The notes under the pieces are model-generated. The model was not told the DNA's origin. It did no database searches and saw only the letters and a list, made by a program, of their open reading frames with translations. Source: Tunturiibacter gelidiferens (lineage in GTDB: Bacteria; Acidobacteriota; Terriglobia; Terriglobales; Acidobacteriaceae). From it: a stretch of DNA of 64,000 nt. Both the position numbers and the translations under genes were made by a program. Below are positions 55,637 to 63,340 of this stretch, piece by piece. Location: NCBI RefSeq assembly GCF_013410115.1, contig NZ_JACCCV010000001.1, forward strand, positions 1,116,001 to 1,180,000. Reading direction: 5' to 3'. Numbering within the stretch: the first letter of the stretch is position 1; every line of letters starts with the position of its first letter.

Positions 55637-56002
55637 ATGCAATCGCTTGATATTCAGGGCTTCAGCTACGAAGAGCGCCAAGGCCTCCTGCCCTCGCTCA
55701 CCTCAGCCTTCGCAGACTGCGGAGGCTGGATCCTCAACCGCAGAACCCTCTCGCCCACCACCGTGGAGTTCCGCGTCGAGATCCAGCTTCGCGCCGTCAT
55801 CGACCTTTACGCCTCCATCATCTCCTCGGGCCTCGAGCTCACCCGCGCCGGCCACCTCGGCTTTACCCACCTCTGCACGTGTCGCAAAAACCTCACCACT
55901 CCGGCCGACCTCGGTCAGATCATCACCATCCGTCTGGAGATAAGCTTTCTCGAAGACGCCACTCTCCAGTCGCTCTTTCTCTCCGCTGGCGAGTGCGCCT
56001 GA
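55637..56002 (+). CDS. Small cytosolic protein of unknown function
   Basis: A 121-residue protein without signal or TM segment. MQSLDIQGFSYEERQGLLPS, AFADCGGWILNRRTLSPTTV and EFRVEIQLRAVIDLYASIIS suggest an alpha/beta fold; CTCRK near residue 80. The coding bias matches the surroundings. No family recognised. Ends 16 bases from the end of the convergent FapF-like gene. Confidence 0.75.
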   Translation: MQSLDIQGFSYEERQGLLPSLTSAFADCGGWILNRRTLSPTTVEFRVEIQLRAVIDLYASIISSGLELTRAGHLGFTHLCTCRKNLTTPADLGQIITIRLEISFLEDATLQSLFLSAGECA

Positions 56003-56017
56003 TCATCCTTCACGGTC

Positions 56018-57298
56018 CTAGTGCACGTCCAGCTTCTTTGGTTTCGCCCCCCACAGCCCGAACCGAAACGGCACACCCACGGAGAACTGCAGATTCGGCG
56101 TATCCGGCGTCAGCCCCACGCCGAAGCTCAGGTCGATCGTTTTCCCCGGCGCGTACACGTACGTTGTTCCCAACCGCAACGCTCCTTCTACTAGATACGA
56201 CGCCGGAATATCCACCCCGTTTAACGTGGTGCTACGCGTGAACCGCTGATCCCAGCCCAGCGTCATCGATACCTCTGGATTGAGTGCCAAGATCGATCCA
56301 AGCTGGAATCCCACCGCATCACCCGGCTTGAAGTGTCCCACCATCGTTGCCGAAGGGTTGGTTGGATCGTTCGCCGAAACGGTATGATTCCCCGGCAGAT
56401 TAGCCGTATACGAAAGATTTCCAAAGAACACTACCGGGTCGCTCGACTTCGACAGCGTCAGATTTCCTTGAAGCGCATTGAACCCGGTCCCGAGCGCCGT
56501 CAAGCTGCTCTGCAGATTGAAGGCATCTTTCCCGGTCGTCGATTTGAAGCGCACACTCGCAAGTATGTCGGGAACCTTTCCATGTTCGACCGTGAACTGC
56601 CGGGAGACACCCGCAGAGATATCGCCCAACCCAAAGCTGCTCGAAGAGGTTTGAACATTGTTCGCATCCACCGTCCTGATCAGTTCATATCCATAGGGAA
56701 TCGTGAAATCCCCTTGGAACTTATGCGGAAGCCCCAGTCTGGCCGTAAAGTTTGGCAATAGGTAATCCTCCCGAATACGCTCAGAAGCGATATCGCCCAC
56801 GACTAACACTGGCAGCAGCGCGAACCCATTCACCGTCACATGGTCAGACGAGGCGCTGAAATAAGAAGTCGTATGGTCGACCTCAAGAGTTCCCGAAGGT
56901 AATAGCAATCCACCGCGCAAGATAAGCGCCTGGTCGAGAGCCTCCGTTGCCTGCCGCTCCGTGCTGTCGTAGGTCGACGTCGACACGACCGAGTTAATCA
57001 CGCGACTGGTCGAGCTGGCCGGCAGAGTAGGACGCTCCTCAACCTTGGCCGGAGTGGTAAATCCTCCGTTGACCCGCCACTCCAGCTCATTTACTCGTTC
57101 CAGCAGGTTGCGGATGATGGCATCGCGCTCTCGCAGTGCGTCCTGCAGCTTCAAATCCACCGGGTCTTTCGTCAGAGCCGCTGCTTTGGCGACTTCTTGT
57201 GTCTGAGGGGCAACTTTAGCTGGTGTCGTCTGTGCCGGGAGCGATCCCGCAGCCGCCAGCAACACCACAAGGCCTGGTAGAACTCTTCGCCGCAACAT
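56018..57298 (-). CDS. FapF-like outer-membrane amyloid-export barrel
   Basis: A 426-residue protein: signal peptide (cut after GSLPAQ), a predicted coiled coil (about residues 47-75: LKLQDALRERDAIIRNLLER then VNELEWRV), a Ser/Thr linker, and from about residue 125 an outer-membrane barrel of the 'transporter/phenol_MetA_deg' type (GGLLLPSGTLEVDHTTSYF, LPHKFQGDFTIPYGYELIR, PDILASVRFKSTTGKDAF, FSVGVPFRFGLWG). This coiled-coil-plus-barrel layout and length match FapF, the trimeric channel for amyloid subunits in Pseudomonas. Last gene of the cluster, 16 bases after the C39 gene. Confidence 0.75.
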   Translation of the reverse strand: MLRRRVLPGLVVLLAAAGSLPAQTTPAKVAPQTQEVAKAAALTKDPVDLKLQDALRERDAIIRNLLERVNELEWRVNGGFTTPAKVEERPTLPASSTSRVINSVVSTSTYDSTERQATEALDQALILRGGLLLPSGTLEVDHTTSYFSASSDHVTVNGFALLPVLVVGDIASERIREDYLLPNFTARLGLPHKFQGDFTIPYGYELIRTVDANNVQTSSSSFGLGDISAGVSRQFTVEHGKVPDILASVRFKSTTGKDAFNLQSSLTALGTGFNALQGNLTLSKSSDPVVFFGNLSYTANLPGNHTVSANDPTNPSATMVGHFKPGDAVGFQLGSILALNPEVSMTLGWDQRFTRSTTLNGVDIPASYLVEGALRLGTTYVYAPGKTIDLSFGVGLTPDTPNLQFSVGVPFRFGLWGAKPKKLDVH

Positions 57299-57314
57299 CG
57301 AGCCGCCTTTCCCC

Positions 57315-57995
57315 TCAGTACAAATAGTTGCTCGGAGCCGTAACTCCGATCTTGCGCGAGATCAGCGACTCATCCGGTACCAACCGCGCTGCCACAGGAA
57401 GACGTTTTTGCCCGATCATCCGGTCGTCTGGTGGATGGACCACGAAGACGATTCCGTCCTTCCACAAAGTCTGAAACCGGTCGACTCGCATCGTCACATT
57501 ACCGAAGCCCGGATCGCCCAGAATCACGTGCCCTGCAACAAAACCTTTCACCACCACAAAGTGATCGAAGCCCTTCTCTCGTATCGGTACGATCACCGAA
57601 GTCTTCTCCAGCGCCAGATCCTCAATCGACATGCCGCTGAAGGCCTCCGCATGATATCCCCGCGCCTCGGAAAAGTGCTTCAGGTCCAGCAGCGAAAATC
57701 CGCCACGCGAACGCACGCGCTTTGCGTCCACACGATGAAGAAGCCAAACCACGATCGAAGTCTCTGGCGTATCGTCCTTGAAGTCGTAAGTAAGGAGCGT
57801 GCTCAACGCCGCGGCGCCGCAACTCACGTCCCAACGCTGCTTCACCACGCCCTCATCGCGAATCTCTTTCATGCTTCGAATGTTCTTGCTTCCCTGCACC
57901 CCGGGTGCTTCTCCCGTCTTCTGGGCGCGCATGGGGGCAGGGAAGAGAACAAGACTGGCCAATCCAGCAGCAAGTATCGATCGCAAACAGTTCAT
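57315..57995 (-). CDS. FapD-like exported C39-family peptidase
   Basis: A 226-residue protein with a signal peptide (cut after APMRAQ) and a papain-like C39 domain: KQRWDVSCGAAALSTLL with Cys59, the catalytic His145 in KGFDHFVVVKGF and Asp161 in HVILGDPGFGN. C39 domains normally sit on bacteriocin ABC exporters; free-standing exported ones are the FapD type, needed for Fap amyloid maturation. Its ATG shares the A of the upstream TGA stop (TGATG), so it is coupled to the small subunit gene. Confidence 0.85.
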   Translation of the reverse strand: MNCLRSILAAGLASLVLFPAPMRAQKTGEAPGVQGSKNIRSMKEIRDEGVVKQRWDVSCGAAALSTLLTYDFKDDTPETSIVVWLLHRVDAKRVRSRGGFSLLDLKHFSEARGYHAEAFSGMSIEDLALEKTSVIVPIREKGFDHFVVVKGFVAGHVILGDPGFGNVTMRVDRFQTLWKDGIVFVVHPPDDRMIGQKRLPVAARLVPDESLISRKIGVTAPSNYLY

Positions 57996-58405
57996 CAGTG
58001 TTTTCCAGTCAGGTTGGACTGCACAATGGTCCCTACCGTCGAATTCAGATTGACGTTCAGGTTCAGCAGCACATTGATGTTGGAGTTCACCGCGTTGATG
58101 TTGACCAGCGAACTCAGATTCTGCTGCGCGCTGCCATTCAACGTGAGAGTGCCCATGTTGGTGGTTGAGGTCAGCGGACCGGTCAGCACCTGCAACGTGC
58201 CAGCACCTGTCACCAGACCGTTGGCAGTTGACGCCGATCCTTGGAACTGCACGACTCCATTCGACAAGCTTGCGGAAACACCCGCTGCCGTCACCCGATC
58301 CATAGCGGCATCGTTCAACGGTTGGGGAATATGCCGTGCTGTGCTCTGGGCCAGTCCTGCTTGGGTCAGCAACGCAAGACTCGCAACTACGAAAAGACGA
58401 CGCAT
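57995..58405 (-). CDS. Small Fap-like amyloid subunit or chaperone
   Basis: A 136-residue exported protein (signal cut after AGLAQS). Soon after the signal it has MDRVTAAG (residues 35-42), shared with the larger upstream protein. The C-terminal half TLTLNGSAQQNLSSLVNINA then VNSNINVLLNLNVNLN is Asn/Leu-rich and aligns with the repeats of the larger protein (GSAEQN, NIVNA). GGAGGATTT precedes the ATG. Position suits a minor subunit such as FapA or FapB; assignment is inferred from context and composition. Confidence 0.72.
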   Translation of the reverse strand: MRRLFVVASLALLTQAGLAQSTARHIPQPLNDAAMDRVTAAGVSASLSNGVVQFQGSASTANGLVTGAGTLQVLTGPLTSTTNMGTLTLNGSAQQNLSSLVNINAVNSNINVLLNLNVNLNSTVGTIVQSNLTGKH

Positions 58406-58434
58406 AAATCCTCCTTGATGCCACAGAGAAGCGT

Positions 58435-58468
58435 AGGGAGGGGCTCCCTGGTTGGAGAGCCCCTCCCT
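58435..58468 (-). promoter_or_regulatory. Strong intercistronic hairpin in the Fap-like cluster
   Basis: Perfect 12-bp stem AGGGAGGGGCTC / GAGCCCCTCCCT with a 10-base loop, between the large subunit stop and the small subunit start; no T run follows. Likely protects or partly terminates the upstream mRNA, giving more large subunit than downstream products. Confidence 0.75.
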
Positions 58469-58478
58469 GCGGCCGTCT

Positions 58479-59762
58479 TTAGCGAGACTGCGAAATGCTG
58501 TTGACCTGGCTGAGAGTCGGCATAGTAGTGAGGTTTGTCGTGTGGGCAATGTTCAGTCCATTGGCAACCATACCGCCGGCCGCGTTTACGATGTTCAGTG
58601 CCTTCGCGTTCTGCTCTGCCGAACCGGCAAGTATCACGCTGTAGCTATTGGTGTCGTCGATCGTCGATCCATCGACGGCGATGTTCTTCGCGGCGGCGTA
58701 ATCGAAGCTGACTGCGCCCTCTACATCCTTACTTACAGACTTGCTCTTCACTGCGGTGTAGGACTTCATGTCTGAAGCACTCGCCGCAAGTGTCGTCGCA
58801 AGACTGCTCGAATAGTCGTTCGACACACTTACATTGTGAGTCTTAGTCGAGGTTGCCGAAACAGTGTTGCTCTTGCTCGACGCCAGGTTCGCGGTGGCCG
58901 CCAACGACGCGGCGCTGTTCGAGGCGCTTGTATCTGTGTTCGCCGTGTTGGTGGTGCCGTTGGTCGCTGACCCATTGTTAGCTGATTTTGTGCTGTTCAT
59001 CGCAGAGCCTCCGGTTGAGGAGGTGCTTCCGCCACTCGAAGCGCTGTTGGTGGAGGTGGAGCTGCCTGTTGTTGCGGCACTCCCTCCCGTACCTGACGTT
59101 GCGGTGTTAGCGGTAGTACCGGTAGCCGCTGTATCGTTGGCGCTGTTTGCACTGTTTTCAGAAGCATTCAACGTCAGAGCTGCAGACTTCGTTTTGGTAT
59201 ACGTGTCAGAGAAGCTCTTGCTCTTTGTCAGATCGTTCGCATAAGCAAAGCTATCGGTCTTGCTGGCGGTCAGCGAAGCGTTAAGGCTCGACGTAGAGCT
59301 CTTCGTATCGCTCACATTCGAGCTCTTGCTAACTTTCAACTGGCTGTTCTCTCCCCGCTTGTAGCCATAGAGAACGGCTGTCGATGAGCTATCCTGCGAG
59401 ATACTGTTGGCCTGCGTCACGTCGGTTGGTTTGGTCGAAGCATTGGTCAAAGCGCTGCTGTCGTATACGTTCACGCCATTGGCAACAAGCGCGTCAGACG
59501 AGCTCACGATGTTGATGCCGCTTGCACCCATCAGTGCGGTTCCAGCGAGATTCACCGTGCCTGAGTTGTTTTCAGTCACGGTCGAGTTATTAGCCGCGAT
59601 CGCAGAGTTCTCTTCGCCGGCGGCGGTAACTTTGTCCATCTGGTTGTCAAGCAGCGCCTGCTTTGCCTGTTTATGGTTCGTTGGTTTGGTCTTGTTCTGG
59701 CCGTAAGCGGAGCCGCCGACAAGAACCGATGCGGTAACGAGAGTGCAAATGAGTTTATTCAC
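58479..59762 (-). CDS. FapC-like Ser/Thr/Ala/Asn-rich repeat protein (putative amyloid fibril subunit)
   Basis: A 427-residue exported protein; GTG start with GGAGG 6 bases upstream, signal cut near GSAYGQ. MDKVTAAG follows at residues 42-49. Two homologous units of about 62 residues stand at the ends (60-123 and 365-425), each with A-G-[TS]-A, N-I-V, V-A-N-G-[VL]-N and ending QxNSISQ. Between them lies a 240-residue low-complexity linker of Ser, Thr, Ala, Asn and Lys (SASSGGSTSSTGGSAMNS is typical). Amyloid repeats separated by linkers are the plan of FapC/FapB. First gene of the cluster and presumably the most expressed. Confidence 0.75.
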   Translation of the reverse strand: MNKLICTLVTASVLVGGSAYGQNKTKPTNHKQAKQALLDNQMDKVTAAGEENSAIAANNSTVTENNSGTVNLAGTALMGASGINIVSSSDALVANGVNVYDSSALTNASTKPTDVTQANSISQDSSSTAVLYGYKRGENSQLKVSKSSNVSDTKSSTSSLNASLTASKTDSFAYANDLTKSKSFSDTYTKTKSAALTLNASENSANSANDTAATGTTANTATSGTGGSAATTGSSTSTNSASSGGSTSSTGGSAMNSTKSANNGSATNGTTNTANTDTSASNSAASLAATANLASSKSNTVSATSTKTHNVSVSNDYSSSLATTLAASASDMKSYTAVKSKSVSKDVEGAVSFDYAAAKNIAVDGSTIDDTNSYSVILAGSAEQNAKALNIVNAAGGMVANGLNIAHTTNLTTMPTLSQVNSISQSR

Positions 59763-60326
59763 TTCTGCCTCCTGGGCATTGTTGACGAGCACGACCGTCT
59801 ACGCAGCAAGGCCGGCTGCATAGGGGACAAGATTGACGCACCACAGTGCGGGCGCACGCAAGCGAGCGGGCGCAGTGGGGACATCGCGTAAATGTTCGGA
59901 TTAAGGCTTCAACTCAGGCTGAATGAAACCAGCGTAAAACGTAAAAAGCGTAGCGATACATGCGATGAGACTGTCGTTCAAGCCGATCGCGTTCGTAATG
60001 TAGTTCGTGCATGAAGCCTGTCACTACTAATGAATGTCATCTCTGTCTTGCAATAGATAGTGCGCGACAGATGGAGCCCGTTTCAGAAGTATCTTTCAGA
60101 CTTCCGACGACAGCGGTATATGCAATTCAAGTGCCAATTTCTGCCCCCGCATTCCACAGGGGATCTTGCGTATCTCATTTGACACCATGCAGCAACTTGC
60201 AAATTTCGAGAAAACAATTCTCTCGACACGTGTGCCACGGTGGTAACCCTCTCGTCCGCTCCTACCGTAACTTACTCAGTCTTATTCTCTTGCAACGTCT
60301 TAGTCTCGGAGCGCCGGAGCCCTCAA
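59763..60326. other. Intergenic region upstream of the Fap-like cluster
   Basis: 564 bases with no supportable gene. It should carry the cluster's promoter on the minus strand; TTGAAC (near 59980) with a weak TATCGC 17 bases on is the only candidate I noticed. The plus-strand open frame at 60011-60385 has no coding character. Confidence 0.4.
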
Positions 60327-60932
60327 TCAGCGCCCAAGTTCGACAACCGTCTTGCGGTGCAGCATGCTATCCGAGTCACCAATAACCAACGCGCCCGGCT
60401 GCTTCCACCCATGCGTCAAAACCAGCCTTAAGCCCGTTGCATCTCCGGCTACCTTGAACACCGGCTCGCTCATTACCGAGTCTCCTCCAGCCACCCTCGT
60501 ACTCAACCCCACCCCATTGACTCCAGCCGACTCCTCCCACAGCCGCCCCTGCGCATCCGTCAAGTAAACCCGGATCAAACCATCGCTCCGGGCCGACCGT
60601 CCCCGATTTGTAACCCGAACAGTCACTCGCACCAGGCGCCGCCCATCACGAACCAGAAATCCTCTTACCTCGTCCACTCGGACAACTGTAAAACACATCT
60701 CATCAAAACACTGCGGCTCCCCTACCGCGACCACTCTCTGCTTTTGTCCCAGCGAAACTCCAATCAACACCGTCAGATACACCACCCAAACCCCAGCCAG
60801 CCACGCTATCCCACGACGCACTCGCAGCCGTTCACCTCGCAGCCACGACACCCCCACGCCCACCAAGCCCAACGCCGTCCATCCCCCCACTCCAACAAGC
60901 AAAAGCTCCGTCAGCCTCACTCCCCACCCCAT
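60327..60932 (-). CDS. DUF4352-like membrane-anchored protein
   Basis: A 201-residue protein with two N-terminal TM helices (LTELLLVGVGGWTALGLVGV and GIAWLAGVWVVYLTVLIGVS) and an extracytoplasmic immunoglobulin-like domain: FDEMCFTVVRVDEV, RRLVRVTVRVTNRGR, LIRVYLTDAQGRLWEESAG, SVMSEPVFKVAGDATGLRLV. That is the DUF4352/telethonin-like pattern of exported beta domains. AGGAAG 9 bases before the ATG. A longer frame upstream is antisense to the ABC gene and rejected. Divergent from that gene by 24 bases. Confidence 0.78.
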   Translation of the reverse strand: MGWGVRLTELLLVGVGGWTALGLVGVGVSWLRGERLRVRRGIAWLAGVWVVYLTVLIGVSLGQKQRVVAVGEPQCFDEMCFTVVRVDEVRGFLVRDGRRLVRVTVRVTNRGRSARSDGLIRVYLTDAQGRLWEESAGVNGVGLSTRVAGGDSVMSEPVFKVAGDATGLRLVLTHGWKQPGALVIGDSDSMLHRKTVVELGR

Positions 60933-60956
60933 TCGCGATAGACTTCCTATACGTAC

Positions 60957-61745
60957 ATGTCTCCTCATTCTTCCACGTTGTCCCCCCAGCCCGACTCCTC
61001 TTCCACAACGCCTCTTCTCTCGACGCCCGATGGCAGCGTCGCAACGCCCGTCATCCTCGCCCGCGATCTCGGCAAGACCTATCGCTCCGGCAAGCTCGAG
61101 GTACCCGCTCTTCGCAAGGTCAACTTTGCCATCACACCCGGCGAGTTCGTCGCCATCGTTGGCCCATCCGGCTCCGGAAAATCCACGCTCTTCTATATCC
61201 TCGGCGGACTCACCGGAGCCACAACCGGCTCCGTCCTCATCGACGGCATCGACTTCGCCACCCTCTCCGACGCGGAACGCACGCGCACCCGCCGGGCAAA
61301 GATTGGCTTCATCTTCCAGCGTTTCAATCTCTTGCCCACCCTCTCGGCCATGGGCAACATCGAGATCGCCCACGACATCGCCAATCTCGGCGCCTCGACC
61401 AAGCGAGAGCTCGACCGGCCTCTCCTCACCCACCTCACCGAGATGCTCGGCATCCAAGGCCGTCTCGACCACCGCCCCAACGAGCTATCCGGCGGCGAGC
61501 AGCAGCGAGTAGCCATCGCCCGCGCCCTCATTAACCGCCCAGCCATCGTCCTCGCCGACGAACCCACGGGCAACCTCGATACCAGGAACTCCGATGCTGT
61601 CCTCAAGATGCTCCGTCAATCCAGCCGCGAGCTCAACCAGACCGTCCTCATGATCACCCACAACCCAGAGGCGGCTCAGATCGCCGATCGCATCCTCCAC
61701 ATGCGCGATGGCGAAATTACTCATATTGAGACCGTTACCCGCTAG
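60957..61745 (+). CDS. LolD/MacB-type ABC transporter ATPase
   Basis: A 262-residue ATPase: Walker [11 protein letters not shown]-loop [13 protein letters not shown], signature [15 protein letters not shown], Walker [13 protein letters not shown], switch His in MITHNPEA. The sequence around the Q-loop and GNLD is that of the MacB/LolD/FtsE group, which pairs with FtsX-type permeases. A Ser/Thr/Pro-rich 30-residue N-terminal extension is unusual. No permease is adjacent; the only one in the window is at 27879. Confidence 0.95.
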   Translation: MSPHSSTLSPQPDSSSTTPLLSTPDGSVATPVILARDLGKTYRSGKLEVPALRKVNFAITPGEFVAIVGPSGSGKSTLFYILGGLTGATTGSVLIDGIDFATLSDAERTRTRRAKIGFIFQRFNLLPTLSAMGNIEIAHDIANLGASTKRELDRPLLTHLTEMLGIQGRLDHRPNELSGGEQQRVAIARALINRPAIVLADEPTGNLDTRNSDAVLKMLRQSSRELNQTVLMITHNPEAAQIADRILHMRDGEITHIETVTR

Positions 61746-61966
61746 TATCCCTCCTAACCAGCGCCTGAATTTGCGAAGTAACTGCTTGCTGGCTCACTAG
61801 TTATAAGTAGTAACTAGATGTTTGGTTACTTACGCTAAAACCCCTGACAGTACTGCACAAATCGCGCAGATAATCACTTTAAAATTGAAGTGGATACTGC
61901 TCCCCTGTACCATTCGCTTGTCGAAACTAGATTTTGATTGCAGTGATTTGCCGGGGGTTTATCGTG

Positions 61967-62815
61967 ACTTACACATACTTCCAACCAGAAAAAGAATTCT
62001 CTGATTGCTTCAGGCGAAAGCCCTTTCTCTTCTCCCATAACCTGGACTCCAACGATCTCTTTTCGACCCAATCGGTGGAGAAGCTCGCCGAAATCTGGAG
62101 CCGCGACAACACCAAATCCGGCTTCTTCTATCTTGATAGAAAATTCAGAGAGTGGGGCAGCGAGGACCACAAGGCCAGCCTGGTCGAAGCCTTCCGGCAC
62201 TCCGACCTCAGCCGGATGAGGATGAAGCTCAGCTTCATTCACACCCAGCCAAAGTACGATAAAGTCCTCGAAACCATGACGCAGGAGCTATCCGAGCTCA
62301 CCCATGTCGATCTCGCCAAAGAGTATCGCGCGCCCATGGAGACACTCTTCCTCACCTCTCCAAACGAGTTCACCCCGTATCACATCGACAGCGAAGACAG
62401 CTTCCTCCTTCAGATTCAGGGCACAAAGACTATCTACATCTTCGATGGAAGCGACAAAGAAATTCTCAAAGACCTCGATATAGAAAAGTATTGGGCGCAG
62501 AACGAGATCGCATTCCGCGAAGAGATCAGGTCGCGCGGCCAACGCTTCGATATGGAGCCCGGAACCGGCGTCCACATCCCCATGCACTTCCCCCACATGG
62601 TCGAAAGCGGTCCCACATCTTCGATGTCGCTGAGCATCGGCTACGAGTCAATTGCCTTTGACAGGGATCTATTCCGCGTCAATCATCAGCTGCGCAAACT
62701 CGGCCTCAACCCTACGCCCCCAGGCAAGAGCAAGGTCATCGACAACACCAAGATGGCCGTCTTTGCCGGAGCCAAAACAATCACCAAGACACTCAAGGGA
62801 CTGCAACACAAGTAG
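61967..62815 (+). CDS. JmjC/cupin_8-like protein
   Basis: A 282-residue protein of the cupin-like Fe(II)/2-oxoglutarate oxygenase superfamily. EFTPYHIDSEDSFLLQIQG provides the H-x-D metal pair and GTGVHIPMHFPHMVESG the distal His; the latter also resembles the R-x-S region of JmjC proteins. The usual product is unclear: small-molecule or protein hydroxylation. GTG start chosen with GGGGG 6 bases upstream; a TTG 11 codons earlier is also in frame. I noted its similarity to 'transcription factor jumonji' bacterial entries, which is a family label only. A terminator follows. Confidence 0.8.
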   Translation, partial: TYTYFQPEKEFSDCFRRKPFLFSHNLDSNDLFSTQSVEKLAEIWSRDNTKSGFFYLDRKFREWGSEDHKASLVEAFRHSDLSRMRMKLSFIHTQPKYDKVLETMTQELSELTHVDLAKEYRAPMETLFLTSPNEFTPYHIDSEDSFLLQIQGTKTIYIFDGSDKEILKDLDIEKYWAQNEIAFREEIRSRGQRFDMEPGTGVHIPMHFPHMVESGPTSSMSLSIGYESIAFDRDLFRVNHQLRKLGLNPTPPGKSKVIDNTKMAVFAGAKTITKTLKGLQHK

Positions 62816-62839
62816 GTCCCAAGTCATTTGATACGTCAG

Positions 62840-62868
62840 GAATCCCTGTCACCGCAGGGATTCTTCTT
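62840..62868 (+). terminator. Terminator after the cupin gene
   Basis: Perfect 9-bp stem GAATCCCTG / CAGGGATTC, loop TCACCG, followed by TTCTT; 24 bases after the stop. Confidence 0.75.
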
Positions 62869-62888
62869 GCCGAGGCAGCAAACCAAAG

Positions 62889-63092
62889 CTACTCCGTCTT
62901 TTTCACATGATTGCTGCGATCATCATCCGGCAACACATGGTCCGGATCGACCACGACCTCAGCAATCGGCGCTTTATTCTCAAGCGTCCACGTGTACCTC
63001 CCTTTTGCATCCATGTCTCCAAGGGCAACGTCACGCGTAACTTTTCGCTCGAGCGGTGTCCATTCACCGGATCCGGCAATATGAGCGGCCAA
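62889..63092 (-). pseudogene. C-terminal remnant of a peptidase-like gene
   Basis: A 67-codon open frame without a proper start, reading GEWTPLERKVTRDVALGDMD, YTWTLENKAPIAEVVVDPDH and VLPDDDRSN before a polar end. The VDPDHVLPDxxRSN end resembles the C-terminus of exported M1-type (aminopeptidase N-like) proteins. Upstream on the same strand no frame continues the domain. Probably a gene fragment. Family call tentative. Confidence 0.45.
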
Positions 63093-63340
63093 ACGTCAGT
63101 CGCGGATCATACCCAGACGTCGCGCTGGCAGCGGTTCTGCGCTGGAACGAACTCCGCGCTCAAGCCAAGCCAAAAGCCATCAACAGCAACACGGATAAAC
63201 GAACATTGCACCGGATCTGCATCAGAGGTGGGTCTCGCTTTCCAGAATCTGGGGGTGTTTTCTAGATCATAGATGCAAGCCGCAGTACGATGGACTCGAG
63301 TAACCGGTCCCTGGAGTCGAATTGCAAACAAGGAAATCCC

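Noticed and set aside
60011-60385. 124-codon plus-strand open frame
   Set aside because: Cys/Ser/Arg-rich, no coding bias, overlaps the end of a real gene on the other strand.
60933-61472. Long N-terminal extension of the DUF4352-like protein
   Set aside because: It is antisense to the ABC ATPase with intact Walker motifs; the ATG at 60932 gives a proper membrane anchor.
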